Assembly (NCBI GenBank): GCA_021835265.1
Contig: JAKBQK010000385.1
Location: 1 to 9,962 of the forward strand
From: Thermoplasmata archaeon
GTDB taxonomy: Archaea > Thermoplasmatota > Thermoplasmata > Thermoplasmatales > Thermoplasmataceae
DNA: 9,962 bases
Direction of reading: 5' to 3'
Positions 1-6,384 of the stretch are shown here, in pieces. The stretch's first letter is position 1. Every line of letters starts with the position of its first letter. Under the pieces are notes generated by a model. It worked only from the letters and a program-made list of their open reading frames with translations, did not search any database and had not been told where the DNA came from. The translations under genes and the position numbers were made by a program.

Positions 1-303
1 CCACTTTATCTGTGAATCGCTCAGCTGAGATTTCCCACTCTTGCATTCCACAAAGAAGAATACTCTCCTGTTCCAACAAATAAAATCTGGAACTCCTCCT
101 GTCAAGATGTTTCCAGGCAGGTTCAATGCATGAAGGATTCTAAGTGCAACCTTCTCATTACCGGATCCGGGTTCCAGTTTGTAAACTTCAAACCCAAGTC
201 TTTTGAAATAATCCTGGGCCATTCTCTCAGTTTTCCTGAAGTCCTCGAAATCGCCTTCATCTCCATTTATTACTGGTACCAGCAGAGAACTGGAAAAGCG
301 CAT
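1..303 (-). CDS. VRR-NUC-like (PD-(D/E)XK) nuclease, C-terminus cut off by window edge
   Basis: The reading frame starts at ATG 303-301 on the minus strand and is open to the window edge, giving the first 101 residues. Near the end of this stretch lies GGVPDF (residues 69-74), then a hydrophobic strand ending in VECK (85-88), then QLSDSQIKW (93-101). This is the order seen in VRR-NUC domains: G-x-PD, ExK, then a LS-x-x-Q-x-x-W helix. By family analogy D73, E86 and K88 would be the metal-binding and catalytic residues and Q98 the conserved glutamine. VRR-NUC domains occur alone or fused to helicases in phage and plasmid genes and in structure-specific nucleases such as FAN1. The domain usually ends soon after the Q-W helix, so the missing part may be short. 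A TATA-like element lies about 24 bases upstream, pointing to a leaderless transcript. Family recognition is from motifs only. Confidence 0.75.
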   Translation of the reverse strand, partial: MRFSSSLLVPVINGDEGDFEDFRKTERMAQDYFKRLGFEVYKLEPGSGNEKVALRILHALNLPGNILTGGVPDFICWNRRVFFFVECKSGKSQLSDSQIKW

Positions 304-322
304 GAAAAAATAAAAGTTAATC

Positions 323-331
323 AATTATATC
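323..331 (-). promoter_or_regulatory. TATA-like box of the VRR-NUC gene
   Basis: On the minus strand the sequence reads GATATAATT, centred about 24 bases from the ATG at 303. This fits an archaeal TATA box serving a leaderless or nearly leaderless message. The rest of the 217-base gap (304-520) shows no gene on either strand and holds two divergent promoters. Confidence 0.4.
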
Positions 332-490
332 TCTTTTGGGCAGGTAATAACCAATTGCCATATTATTTGACTAGTTGTAGATAATTCCATTCATTATATG
401 TATAATTACAATCCAATTTTAAGACTAAATCCCACAGGATATTTTCTAAACTGCAGCAAAACATAAAATATCTAAAGCTATAATAAGCGA

Positions 491-513
491 TTTATATTTT
501 CAAACTAGGAGCT
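491..513 (+). promoter_or_regulatory. TATA-like box and Shine-Dalgarno site of the small Cys-pair gene
   Basis: TTTATATTTT (491-500) is centred about 25 bases before the ATG at 521. AGGAGCT (507-513) lies seven bases before that ATG. The Shine-Dalgarno-like site supports the chosen start. The TATA spacing would instead suggest a leaderless transcript, so only one of the two signals may be used. Confidence 0.4.
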
Positions 514-520
514 AATAATC

Positions 521-718
521 ATGGTAAATCTGCACAAAGGCTGCCCTAATTGTCATAAAAATGATTTTACAGAGTTTATAAACGAAGGCATAAAGCAAGA
601 AGTACGCTATAAGGATGGATATATAGTTTCAGAGGTTACAACTTATACCAAGGATGTTAATGATGCCTACGTGAAATGCAATAGCTGCGGCAAGAGATAC
701 GACGAATTCGAGTTCTAA
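521..718 (+). CDS. Small putative zinc-ribbon protein (65 aa)
   Basis: The protein has two cysteine pairs, CPNC (residues 8-11) and CNSC (53-56). They flank a stretch rich in beta-forming and charged residues, as in a zinc ribbon with two knuckles far apart. It has no signal peptide or membrane segment, so it should act in the cytoplasm. Proteins of this size and layout are common in archaea as nucleic-acid-binding or protein-interaction modules, but nothing here gives a specific function. The start is supported by an AGGAG-type site seven bases upstream. The gene stands alone, with 190 bases free of genes after it (719-908) that show only AT-rich sequence. I do not recognise the family beyond the Cys pairs. 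Confidence 0.65.
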   Translation: MVNLHKGCPNCHKNDFTEFINEGIKQEVRYKDGYIVSEVTTYTKDVNDAYVKCNSCGKRYDEFEF

Positions 719-938
719 TGTAAAGAGAGAATGTTCTGAAATAATTTGCAATACCTAATGACGGTCTATAAATATTTGAGAAATTTTAAAGGAAAATTCC
801 CGAATTTATAAAACAAACAGTCTTAACAAAGGTTTGACATGCATTGGATTTCAATCTACTGTAAGATTTCTACTGATAAAGTAAAATGTTCTTGTAAATG
901 AATTAAAGTTGCGTGAGTTTTTATGTAAGAGTAGGTTT

Positions 939-1502
939 ATGACATTAATGAGTCGCAAAGATACTAAGCAAGAAATCGAAAATCTTAGAAGAAGTGCAAA
1001 AGATACGCTGCTTGTAATGATTTATAAGGAATCCCAGATTGGCCGATCAATATCTTCCTACGTGGGTAAGAGTATGGCAAAAGAGAAGAGCGAGAAATTC
1101 AAAAATCTCCTTATTGAAGAGGCAAGAAATCTTAGGACTATGGTAGATAATAAAACTATTACAAACCAAATCATCAGGTCGTCTATCTTAGAACTAAGTA
1201 AGAATTCAAGCTTACCAATTGGTCACGCTCAAAAAGTGCTGAATGTCTTTTTGAAGTATTATTGCCTCATGACCGGCAGCCCTATAGAGGTGATTTCAGA
1301 ACTTGATTGTCCTCTTGATAGCACAACAATGGAATATAAGGAGAAAATAAAGAATATTGACACAATGGAGAAATACACAAACTGGCAAGATAGGTTTGAC
1401 GAGCTTGGGATTAGATTGCTGAACGATCTGAAATATGATGAACAAAGGTTACGTGAATTTACCAATCACAAAAACGACAAAAATAACTCATTTTTTGATT
1501 GA
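939..1502 (+). CDS. Hypothetical alpha-helical protein
   Basis: From ATG 939 the product is 187 residues. An upstream TTG at 909 would add ten residues and a second ATG at 948 would remove three. I chose 939 because a TTAAAG-containing box near 903-909 is a plausible promoter and the TTG has no ribosome site. The protein is charged, predicted mostly helical, with no membrane segment. About two thirds along it has AQKVLNVFLKYYCL, followed shortly by a DCPLDS segment. I have a vague memory of a similar arrangement (an LNLYLKY-type helix followed by CPxDR/S) in uncharacterised bacterial and archaeal proteins, but cannot name a family. The Asn/Lys-rich tail and isolated position fit accessory DNA. 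No function is proposed. Confidence 0.65.
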   Translation: MTLMSRKDTKQEIENLRRSAKDTLLVMIYKESQIGRSISSYVGKSMAKEKSEKFKNLLIEEARNLRTMVDNKTITNQIIRSSILELSKNSSLPIGHAQKVLNVFLKYYCLMTGSPIEVISELDCPLDSTTMEYKEKIKNIDTMEKYTNWQDRFDELGIRLLNDLKYDEQRLREFTNHKNDKNNSFFD

Positions 1503-1518
1503 AGAACTCTTGGGTTAG

Positions 1519-1710
1519 CAACTTGCAGTCTTTGAAGATAAACCGCTTCTCAGGTTCTACAGGTTATTCTCTGCACTCATGAGAGGATTTGGGACTTCCA
1601 GAGAGTTAGCTTTAATAATCGAGAAATTTTGCAACCAGCTTATATCCTTTATAGAGCTGGTATCACGAATGCATAAATGTCTATCTGAATTTTTACTTAA
1701 TCTAAAATAA
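1519..1710 (+). pseudogene. Short open frame, possible gene remnant
   Basis: The frame is open for 63 codons after a TAG at 1516-1518. It reads like protein: an amphipathic start (FEDKPLLRFYRLFSALM), then a hydrophobic helical stretch (ELALIIEKFCNQLISFIELV). The only ATG is at 1579, which would leave 43 residues. No promoter or ribosome site stands out before that ATG. The absence of a start near the beginning of the coding-like part suggests a decayed fragment of a longer gene. It could also be chance, and I do not recognise it. Confidence 0.22.
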
Positions 1711-1799
1711 TGGTTTAGAACTTCTTTATCCGGCATTTAAAACCCATTTATTCAATGACAAAACAGGTTATATTGTTGTATAGCCCTTGTCTGCATTAA

Positions 1800-1828
1800 T
1801 TAACAACAGAATGATTCTATTTTGTTAA
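1800..1828. repeat. Imperfect hairpin in convergent spacer
   Basis: TTAACAA (1800-1806) pairs with TTGTTAA (1822-1828). Inside it AGAAT (1808-1812) mirrors ATTCT (1814-1818), separated by one base, so only the outer four pairs of the inner stem can close around a 3-base loop. It lies between converging genes. It could aid termination or be a protein site, but has no flanking T-run. Confidence 0.3.
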
Positions 1829-1927
1829 ATTCAGAGCGCCAAATACTTTATGACTCAAATGCTCCGATAAGGAAATTATTGTATTTTGAATCGTTACATT
1901 GTCTATCTTATGTTTATGTTCCTTTAA

Positions 1928-2632
1928 CTATTTTCCATTCTCTGTTGGTTTTAGAACTTTAAGCTTATCTTCAAGCCTCATCCCGTCATAACGGAACTTT
2001 ACGTATTTATATTGTTTTTCAAGTTCTTTCATTTTTTTTATTGCCCCATCTATAGAGACAAGATCATCGGAAATTATGCAAATATATCCAGAATCCAATA
2101 CCCCAGCTCTGATAGCCGCCGTAAGGGTCTTTGCCTCTTCTTCAGCTTTTTCAATAAGGTCATTAATTTTATTTGGCACTCTTTTGTTATGCTTTGTGCT
2201 GAAGCCAGGTTTATAGGTAAGTTCTGCGAAAAGCAGGAAAGTTCCTTCTTTTGCGTTGCTTAAATGATCTATCGCAATGTCGGGAACAAATCTATTCTTT
2301 CCAATATTTTTATCTTTCAAGATTTTTTCCATTTTTCTGATTCTTTTCGTAAATTCTTCAAAACCAACATAGGCTTTTGAACTGAATCTTAATTGATTCC
2401 TGACAATATAATTTGATCTATAATAAGTTTCTTTGTTTAATTTTTTTCTGAGATTGCATGACAGAGCAACCTCAACATCTGCTTCTGAATAAAAATGCTC
2501 GGGAAAATTCCTAAATGCAGATTTCCAGTCTTTTGGGTCTACTGAATTCTCAAGTGTTTCTTTACAGTCTTTTTTGTACTGGTCCAGTAATTCTGACCAC
2601 GCTTCTTCGAAGACAACATCTAGCTTTTTCAT
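1928..2632 (-). CDS. Putative PD-(D/E)XK-fold protein (234 aa)
   Basis: The middle of the protein has RFVPDIAID (residues 114-122), then a short turn, then the hydrophobic strand TFLLFAELTYKP (131-142). This layout, PD plus an acidic strand end about 20 residues later, is that of restriction-endonuclease-like nucleases. In place of the usual E-x-K there is E137-L-T139-Y-K141, so the lysine is displaced or replaced by Thr. The upstream helix with YSEADVEVAL (48-57) could supply the N-terminal acidic residue of the fold. A helix rich in Glu and Lys follows (158-170). There is no membrane segment. The start at ATG 2632 is supported by a TATA-like box 27 bases upstream. The neighbour across the divergent promoter is a UDG-like protein, so the two may be co-controlled. 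Family assignment is from motifs; activity is uncertain. Confidence 0.65.
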   Translation of the reverse strand: MKKLDVVFEEAWSELLDQYKKDCKETLENSVDPKDWKSAFRNFPEHFYSEADVEVALSCNLRKKLNKETYYRSNYIVRNQLRFSSKAYVGFEEFTKRIRKMEKILKDKNIGKNRFVPDIAIDHLSNAKEGTFLLFAELTYKPGFSTKHNKRVPNKINDLIEKAEEEAKTLTAAIRAGVLDSGYICIISDDLVSIDGAIKKMKELEKQYKYVKFRYDGMRLEDKLKVLKPTENGK

Positions 2633-2652
2633 CTTTAATTAAAGAAACAGGC

Positions 2653-2688
2653 GTTAATAAATTATGTGGCAATAAAAAACCTTAAAAG
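2653..2688. promoter_or_regulatory. Divergent promoter pair
   Basis: In the 74-base gap between the two divergent genes, an AT-rich box on the minus strand (ATAATTTATTAAC, 2665-2653) is centred 27 bases from the minus ATG at 2632. CTTAAAAG (2681-2688) on the plus strand is centred about 23 bases from the plus ATG at 2707. Both spacings fit archaeal TATA boxes with leaderless messages. Confidence 0.45.
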
Positions 2689-2706
2689 AGAAAGCCATCC
2701 TCTTTA

Positions 2707-3495
2707 ATGGGTAACCCTTGGGCAGACAATGTTGGGTCTTGGCTTAAAGAAAGTGATCGATACCTGCTTGAAGAAGACCAGAACGTCCTTGATTCCAAGA
2801 ATCTAACTGAAAATTTTGAACTCAAAATATTACCGGAACCATACATTGGAAACCGTGATGCTCCCATTTATCTGTTGAATCTTAACCCTTCGGTTGAGGA
2901 TCTATTGTGTCTGCCTGATCCCGAAGGAATAAAGCCTTTAAAGGCAAGGCTAAAGTCACATATGATTTGCAATTACCTATTTTATGAAAATAAGAATGAG
3001 TGGATTAAGTGCGATGAATATCTAAAGTTCAAATTTTACCACCTGGACCCTGAGTATAAGTACTTTCAAGGTTTCTGGTGGTGGTACAGGAAACTCAAGA
3101 AGTTGTTGGAAGGATTGCAGAAAGATAATAAATTATATGATTCATTTAAGATCGCAGCAGATTCCTTGTTCAACGTTGAATATATGCCATATCATTCAAA
3201 GCAATACATCAATATCGGGTGCAGACTACCGAGCCAGGAATTTAACTTTGGCCTTGTGGAGACCGCACTTAAGGAAGATAAAATAATAATTATAATGAAA
3301 GGAAAAAAGCAGTGGATGCGGGCTATTCCTGGGCTTGAAAGCCATAATAAAGTGTATACTCTAAAAAGCGCCCAGAATTCTGTTATTTCAGAAAAAAACC
3401 TATTAGCTATCAATGGTGAAAAAGCGAGGGATGCAGATTTTAAGTGCTTAATAAAAATCATGCAAGATGCATCGAAGGCAGACCAATCATCCTGA
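2707..3495 (+). CDS. Uracil-DNA-glycosylase-like fold hypothetical protein (262 aa)
   Basis: Several segments resemble a family of uncharacterised proteins that I associate with the UDG-like fold. PEPYIGNRDAPIYLLNLNPS (residues 43-62) has a buried strand ending in NPS, comparable to motif A (GxDPG/GxNPS) of uracil-DNA glycosylases. MPYHSKQY (160-167) may stand for the late HxS motif. A strand IIIIMKGKKQW (193-203) is followed by an SxxNL segment (SEKNL, 228-232). A Trp/Tyr-rich stretch GFWWWYRKL (122-130) lies between. True glycosylases are often near 200 residues, so this one has extra sequence. No membrane or signal segment is present. It may be a nucleic-acid-processing protein with an altered active site, but catalysis is not shown. 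The ATG 2707 start follows a TATA-like box and leaves almost no leader. Confidence 0.65.
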   Translation: MGNPWADNVGSWLKESDRYLLEEDQNVLDSKNLTENFELKILPEPYIGNRDAPIYLLNLNPSVEDLLCLPDPEGIKPLKARLKSHMICNYLFYENKNEWIKCDEYLKFKFYHLDPEYKYFQGFWWWYRKLKKLLEGLQKDNKLYDSFKIAADSLFNVEYMPYHSKQYINIGCRLPSQEFNFGLVETALKEDKIIIIMKGKKQWMRAIPGLESHNKVYTLKSAQNSVISEKNLLAINGEKARDADFKCLIKIMQDASKADQSS

Positions 3496-3586
3496 TTCTA
3501 TGTATGCCATTATTCAGGTTTGAACGACTATCATTTTTAGGGAAAAAACATATTATCATGCTCCGTATAAATTTGTAGGGTCGGCC

Positions 3587-4699
3587 ATGAGTGACAGAAA
3601 ATTATGTGCATTGTTCATAGACTTTGAGAATTTTTACTTTTCACTAACCAATCTTTATGAAATGACGCATCAGGATGCCGGGGAGGTTGTCGTCAGCCTG
3701 ATCGCATCTCAACTTGAAAAGCTAGGATCCAAGTTGGGGGAATTTGTAATCAGGCAGGCATTTGCAGACTGGGGATCTTTTCCCGGCATAAAGAAGGAGC
3801 TGCAGAGAATGGGCATAAGGATAGTGGATGTCCTCTCCACCGCCTACAAGAACAGCGCAGACATTGAGCTCTCGCTTTCTGTGCTCGAAACAATAATCAC
3901 TCGCCCTGAAATAGAAGTGGTGGCCATCTTTGCCGGAGACAGGGATTATATGCCTGTGGCCCTCCGGGCAAGGGAGCGTGGAAGAAGTCTTTTCTTTGTG
4001 GGGTTCGAGAAGAGCCTTTCGGGTGATGTAAAATCCCTGGTTGGGAAAAATAATTATTTGTACGTCTATCCGAGCGACGCACTTGGAACCAAGAACAATG
4101 CTGAAAAACTGGTTGAGGTAGACACGATCAGGTCTTCCCTAAATGTGGAAGGGCTCACGCCTGATGAGGTTAAAGCAGCAAAAGCAGCAATTCTGGCATT
4201 CAATCAATACAAGAGCAGGTTTGGATGCGTTAAGGTTAGCGTATTTCTTGTGGAAGGCTTACCAAAAGCGCTTCCAGACCTTGATCATTCTCAAAGAAAG
4301 CAGATATTTAACACATTGGTGGAGAAGGGAATAGTTCTGGTCGAACAAAGGACGCCCCAAAATACTGATCTAGATTTCGTTAGTCTACCTTTTGCAGTAT
4401 TTGTGATTAACGAGAACAACGAAGCAGTAAAAACAATAAGAAGCAGTGCAAATGATGCTTCTAACAACTTGAGGAAAATTGTATTGGAAGCGGCCCTGAA
4501 AACAGCGGATGATGACGGAAGCGTTCTTGGTGCTGATCTAGGGAATACCCTTAGAATACTGGATCCGGAATTTTCCCCCGGAAAATATGCTTTTAACAAT
4601 TTGACGGAAATTATTGAACACTTCCCGGATATTTTGCTCTACGATGGAATCAAGTCTGGAGGAGACAAGAAGTACAAGTTGGTTGCTAATAGGAATTGA
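3587..4699 (+). CDS. NYN-domain (LabA/DUF88-like) protein with C-terminal LOTUS/OST-HTH-like domain
   Basis: Residues 1-165 form an NYN domain, the PIN-like RNase fold. FIDFENF (10-16) gives D12 and N15, SADIEL (90-95) gives D92, and AGDRDYMPV (116-124) gives D118 and D120, which is the expected set of metal-binding acids. A winged-helix-like segment (about 190-275) follows. The end (about 293-366) has a DDDGSVLGADLGNTL stretch, then a DPEFSPGKYAFNNLTEII stretch, the pattern of a LOTUS/OST-HTH RNA-binding domain. NYN-LOTUS proteins are thought to bind and cut RNA. All acidic residues are present, so activity is likely, but the target is unknown. The start at ATG 3587 is fixed by the motif at residue 10. 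A TATAA sequence at 3566-3570 is rather close to it. GC content is higher than in the genes to the left. Confidence 0.88.
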   Translation: MSDRKLCALFIDFENFYFSLTNLYEMTHQDAGEVVVSLIASQLEKLGSKLGEFVIRQAFADWGSFPGIKKELQRMGIRIVDVLSTAYKNSADIELSLSVLETIITRPEIEVVAIFAGDRDYMPVALRARERGRSLFFVGFEKSLSGDVKSLVGKNNYLYVYPSDALGTKNNAEKLVEVDTIRSSLNVEGLTPDEVKAAKAAILAFNQYKSRFGCVKVSVFLVEGLPKALPDLDHSQRKQIFNTLVEKGIVLVEQRTPQNTDLDFVSLPFAVFVINENNEAVKTIRSSANDASNNLRKIVLEAALKTADDDGSVLGADLGNTLRILDPEFSPGKYAFNNLTEIIEHFPDILLYDGIKSGGDKKYKLVANRN

Positions 4700-4793
4700 G
4701 ATTTCTAAATGAAGTTCGCATTGATATGTTTGAGGCTTTCTCAGAATATAGGACTATAACGGAATTGGGAGTGCATGCTTTTTCCTTTATGGA

Positions 4794-5154
4794 ATGAGAC
4801 GTATCCAAAAGTATACAGGGAATAAAGAACAGGACTATGAAAGGCATATAAATCCAAGAAAAACATTAAATTGCATACCTAAAGAACAAATCGATTACTA
4901 CGTCCTCGCTTCACACCTTACCTATCGCCTTTCAAGAATACAATCTAGATGAAGGAATAATAAACGATTATATAACCCGCAGCGAAGCAAAACCAACAAA
5001 GAAATACAAGAGACCATTTTTCAATCTTTTTTCGTTAGTCAATCTTATATTCCAGAAAACACCAGAAAGATTGCGTCTCATTTTAATTTACCAAACATTC
5101 CAGAATGCCAAGTTAATCAATCTCCCTGAAATATCTGCAAGAGAACCCATTTAA
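4794..5154 (+). pseudogene. Probable frameshifted gene remnant
   Basis: An ATG at 4794 opens a 52-codon frame (MRRIQKYTGNKEQDYERHIN...) that ends at 4950-4952. A second frame, shifted by one base, is open from 4870 to a stop at 5152-5154 with no in-frame ATG. Its translation is coding-like, with charged segments (ITRSEAKPTKKYKRP), then a hydrophobic helix-like region (FFNLFSLVNLIFQ), then RLRLILIYQTFQNAK. Joining the two frames near 4930 would give a protein of about 120 residues. The pattern suggests a single indel in a decayed gene, possibly part of a transposon or element-end gene. I do not recognise the family and chance open frames cannot be excluded. Confidence 0.3.
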
Positions 5155-5195
5155 AAGTTAAAAGGGTTGTGGCTTCAGGGAGTTCTTTTTTTCTT
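5122..5195 (+). terminator. Nested hairpin followed by T-run
   Basis: CTCCCTGAA (5122-5130) pairs perfectly with TTCAGGGAG (5174-5182). Inside is a second hairpin, AACCC (5144-5148) with GGGTT (5164-5168), extended after one A/A mismatch by five A/T pairs around a 3-base loop. Immediately after the outer arm comes a run of T (5186-5192). It could terminate plus-strand transcription or be a small structured RNA. It overlaps the end of the broken frame before it. Confidence 0.5.
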
Positions 5196-5252
5196 GTTTA
5201 CTTATTATTATTTTATAGTACATTCCTGAGTCACTTCGCCTCTGCAGCTCGC

Positions 5253-5873
5253 TCATCTATCCATCCCCTTGTTTATCATCTCAATCATCTCGAGTTCGAT
5301 CTCATCCTCCCTTTTGCCATGCGGTCCTTTCTTCACATTATACTTGGATTCCCATCCCTGTGTCCGCTTGTAGTCGAACTCGTACCTCATGTCCTGCCTG
5401 TCCTGGTTTACCTTGTCGATGTCGCAGGTTATCCCCCAGACTATGCTGTAGTATTTAGGGTCAGGATAAATATTATCATTGAATGATTTTTCCATCATTT
5501 TCCTGAAGGCAAACATAGGGTAATCACGCCTCACTTTTGCAAACGTTTCTGACATCGAGTTTACCAGTTCCCTCTCTGCCGATAAGACCTCAAGCCTCCG
5601 CTGGAACCTCTTGTCTGCGCTCTCCTGCTCAAGCTTCAGGTCCTGTATCTGGTCGTTGATCCATTGCAGCCTTAGCTTGCCATCACCATATAACAACCTG
5701 ACTGCGAACCTGATTGATTCACTTTTCTCCTTACCTGTTGCACCAGGCGTAAAGTCCCATTCTTCCTTGAGCATCCTCACATTGCCCCATACTGGCTCCT
5801 TGCCCTTGATGTAAACCTTGTGTGGCCTTCCAACGCTGCTTTTTTCCATCTCTCTTTTCCTGTCTCCATCCAT
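5253..5873 (-). CDS. GRP-motif protein B: RHH-like/coiled-coil paralog with C-terminal extension (206 aa)
   Basis: Residues 1-105 align end to end with the protein encoded just upstream. Both have a basic start with VGRPxKxY (residues 14-21), an N-V-x-M strand (31-34), a helical stretch ending in LLYGDGKLRL (60-69), and a long charged coiled coil (70-105). The strand followed by helices resembles a ribbon-helix-helix DNA-binding domain, and GRP in basic context resembles an AT-hook. Both are inferences. Residues 110-206 are unique, rich in Tyr, Lys and Asp, and unrecognised. The gene starts one base after the upstream stop, with GGTGAT at 5884-5879 as ribosome site, so the two are co-transcribed and probably translationally coupled. 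Likely role: DNA-binding factor of the replication module, cytoplasmic. Confidence 0.75.
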   Translation of the reverse strand: MDGDRKREMEKSSVGRPHKVYIKGKEPVWGNVRMLKEEWDFTPGATGKEKSESIRFAVRLLYGDGKLRLQWINDQIQDLKLEQESADKRFQRRLEVLSAERELVNSMSETFAKVRRDYPMFAFRKMMEKSFNDNIYPDPKYYSIVWGITCDIDKVNQDRQDMRYEFDYKRTQGWESKYNVKKGPHGKREDEIELEMIEMINKGMDR

Positions 5874-5874
5874 C

Positions 5875-6240
5875 TCATATCACCCCTTTTTGCTTCGCTT
5901 CATCTATCTTTGCCTTGGCTCTTAGAATACCATCTCTTTCCTCCATGAGTGCCTCGACCTTGTCGACTGTCGATTTAGCAATGTCTTTGACCCTGTCTGA
6001 TAGGTAGCGTATCTCCCTGTCTATCTCCTCAATCCTGAGGGACGAATCTCCATACACTATCTCCACGAGATTTGCAATCACCTTATTCCTCTCGGCAGAT
6101 TCAGGCAACAGTAACCATAGCCTGTGAGGCATGGCTACATTACGCTGCTCCGGCCGCTCGTCTTCCGTGTACTCTTTCGATGGTCTACCAACTTTTCTCT
6201 TATCCGATTCTTTTTCATCTATTCCAAACATTTTATACAT
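5875..6240 (-). CDS. GRP-motif protein A: RHH-like/coiled-coil DNA-binding candidate (121 aa)
   Basis: The N-terminus is basic, with KRKVGRPSKEYTEDER (residues 14-29). A short strand RNVAMP (33-38), a helical part and IVYGDSSLR (61-69) follow. A highly charged coiled coil (70-118) completes the protein. The strand-helix-helix pattern resembles ribbon-helix-helix dimers, and GRP flanked by basic residues resembles an AT-hook. Neither is proven. It is a tandem paralog of the next gene, which starts one base after its stop. It follows a 185-bp AT-rich repeat region, and an AT-binding factor there would make sense. Residues 12-29 closely match the N-terminal leader of the MCM helicase upstream. 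ATG 6240 is used; an ATG three codons later is possible. Confidence 0.75.
   Translation of the reverse strand: MYKMFGIDEKESDKRKVGRPSKEYTEDERPEQRNVAMPHRLWLLLPESAERNKVIANLVEIVYGDSSLRIEEIDREIRYLSDRVKDIAKSTVDKVEALMEERDGILRAKAKIDEAKQKGVI
5879..5884 (-). promoter_or_regulatory. Shine-Dalgarno site within the end of the upstream GRP gene
   Basis: GGTGAT on the minus strand, five bases before ATG 5873, matches the anti-SD end of archaeal 16S rRNA. It lies inside the last codons of the upstream gene and fixes the start of the downstream one, supporting translational coupling. Confidence 0.6.
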
Positions 6241-6285
6241 CTCATCTTATTTTAATGAAATACCTCTTATAGGAAGGAATTTTTT

Positions 6286-6317
6286 TATACATATATTAGC
6301 TTTATATACATATATTA
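6286..6317. repeat. Two perfect 13-bp direct repeats, 19-bp period
   Basis: TATACATATATTA occurs at 6286-6298 and again at 6305-6317. The 19-base period is close to two turns of the helix, so proteins bound to both copies would sit on nearly the same face. On the minus strand the copies contain TATA-box-like sequences for the GRP genes. Confidence 0.8.
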
Positions 6318-6334
6318 TGTCATGTTCATGTAAC

Positions 6335-6364
6335 ATAGAATAATATAGAATAATATAGAATAGT
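6335..6364. repeat. Three tandem 10-bp repeats
   Basis: ATAGAATAAT at 6335-6344 and 6345-6354 are identical. The third copy, ATAGAATAGT at 6355-6364, differs in one base. The 10-base period is about one helical turn, giving three in-phase sites. Confidence 0.8.
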
Positions 6365-6384
6365 AAATAAAAATAATAAAAAAA
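6365..6384 (-). terminator. T-rich tract downstream of MCM
   Basis: About 45-60 bases after the MCM stop the minus strand reads a T7 run and a further T-rich run (TTTTTTTATTATTT, 6384-6371). Archaeal RNA polymerase stops on such tracts without a hairpin, so it may separate the MCM transcript from the GRP genes. Confidence 0.4.

Larger units (their letters stand above)
1503..1927. other. Gene-poor spacer between convergent genes
   Basis: This 425-base stretch lies between the 3' ends of a plus-strand and a minus-strand gene. I see no intact gene. It holds a short coding-like open frame at its left side (1519-1710) and an imperfect hairpin (1800-1828). The remainder is AT-rich with frequent stops in every frame. 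Confidence 0.5.
4700..5252. other. Spacer without intact gene
   Basis: This stretch separates the NYN gene (plus) from the 3' end of the replication module (minus). It contains a probable broken reading frame (4794-5154) and a nested hairpin with a T-run (5122-5195). Nothing else recognisable was seen on either strand. It may mark the junction between host-like sequence and the replication element. Confidence 0.5.

Noticed and set aside
161..180. Possible fragment of tRNA-His as second attachment site (sequence with ccgggttcc)
   Set aside because: Only a short G/C-rich resemblance; it lies inside the coding sequence of the nuclease and does not align with the tRNA 3' half beyond a few bases.
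130..384. Plus-strand frame of 84 codons at the left end
   Set aside because: It is antisense to the VRR-NUC-like gene, which has clear catalytic motifs, and it has no ribosome site.
6286..6364. Repeats as a CRISPR array
   Set aside because: Units of 10 and 13 bases with no unique spacers of usual length and no cas genes nearby.
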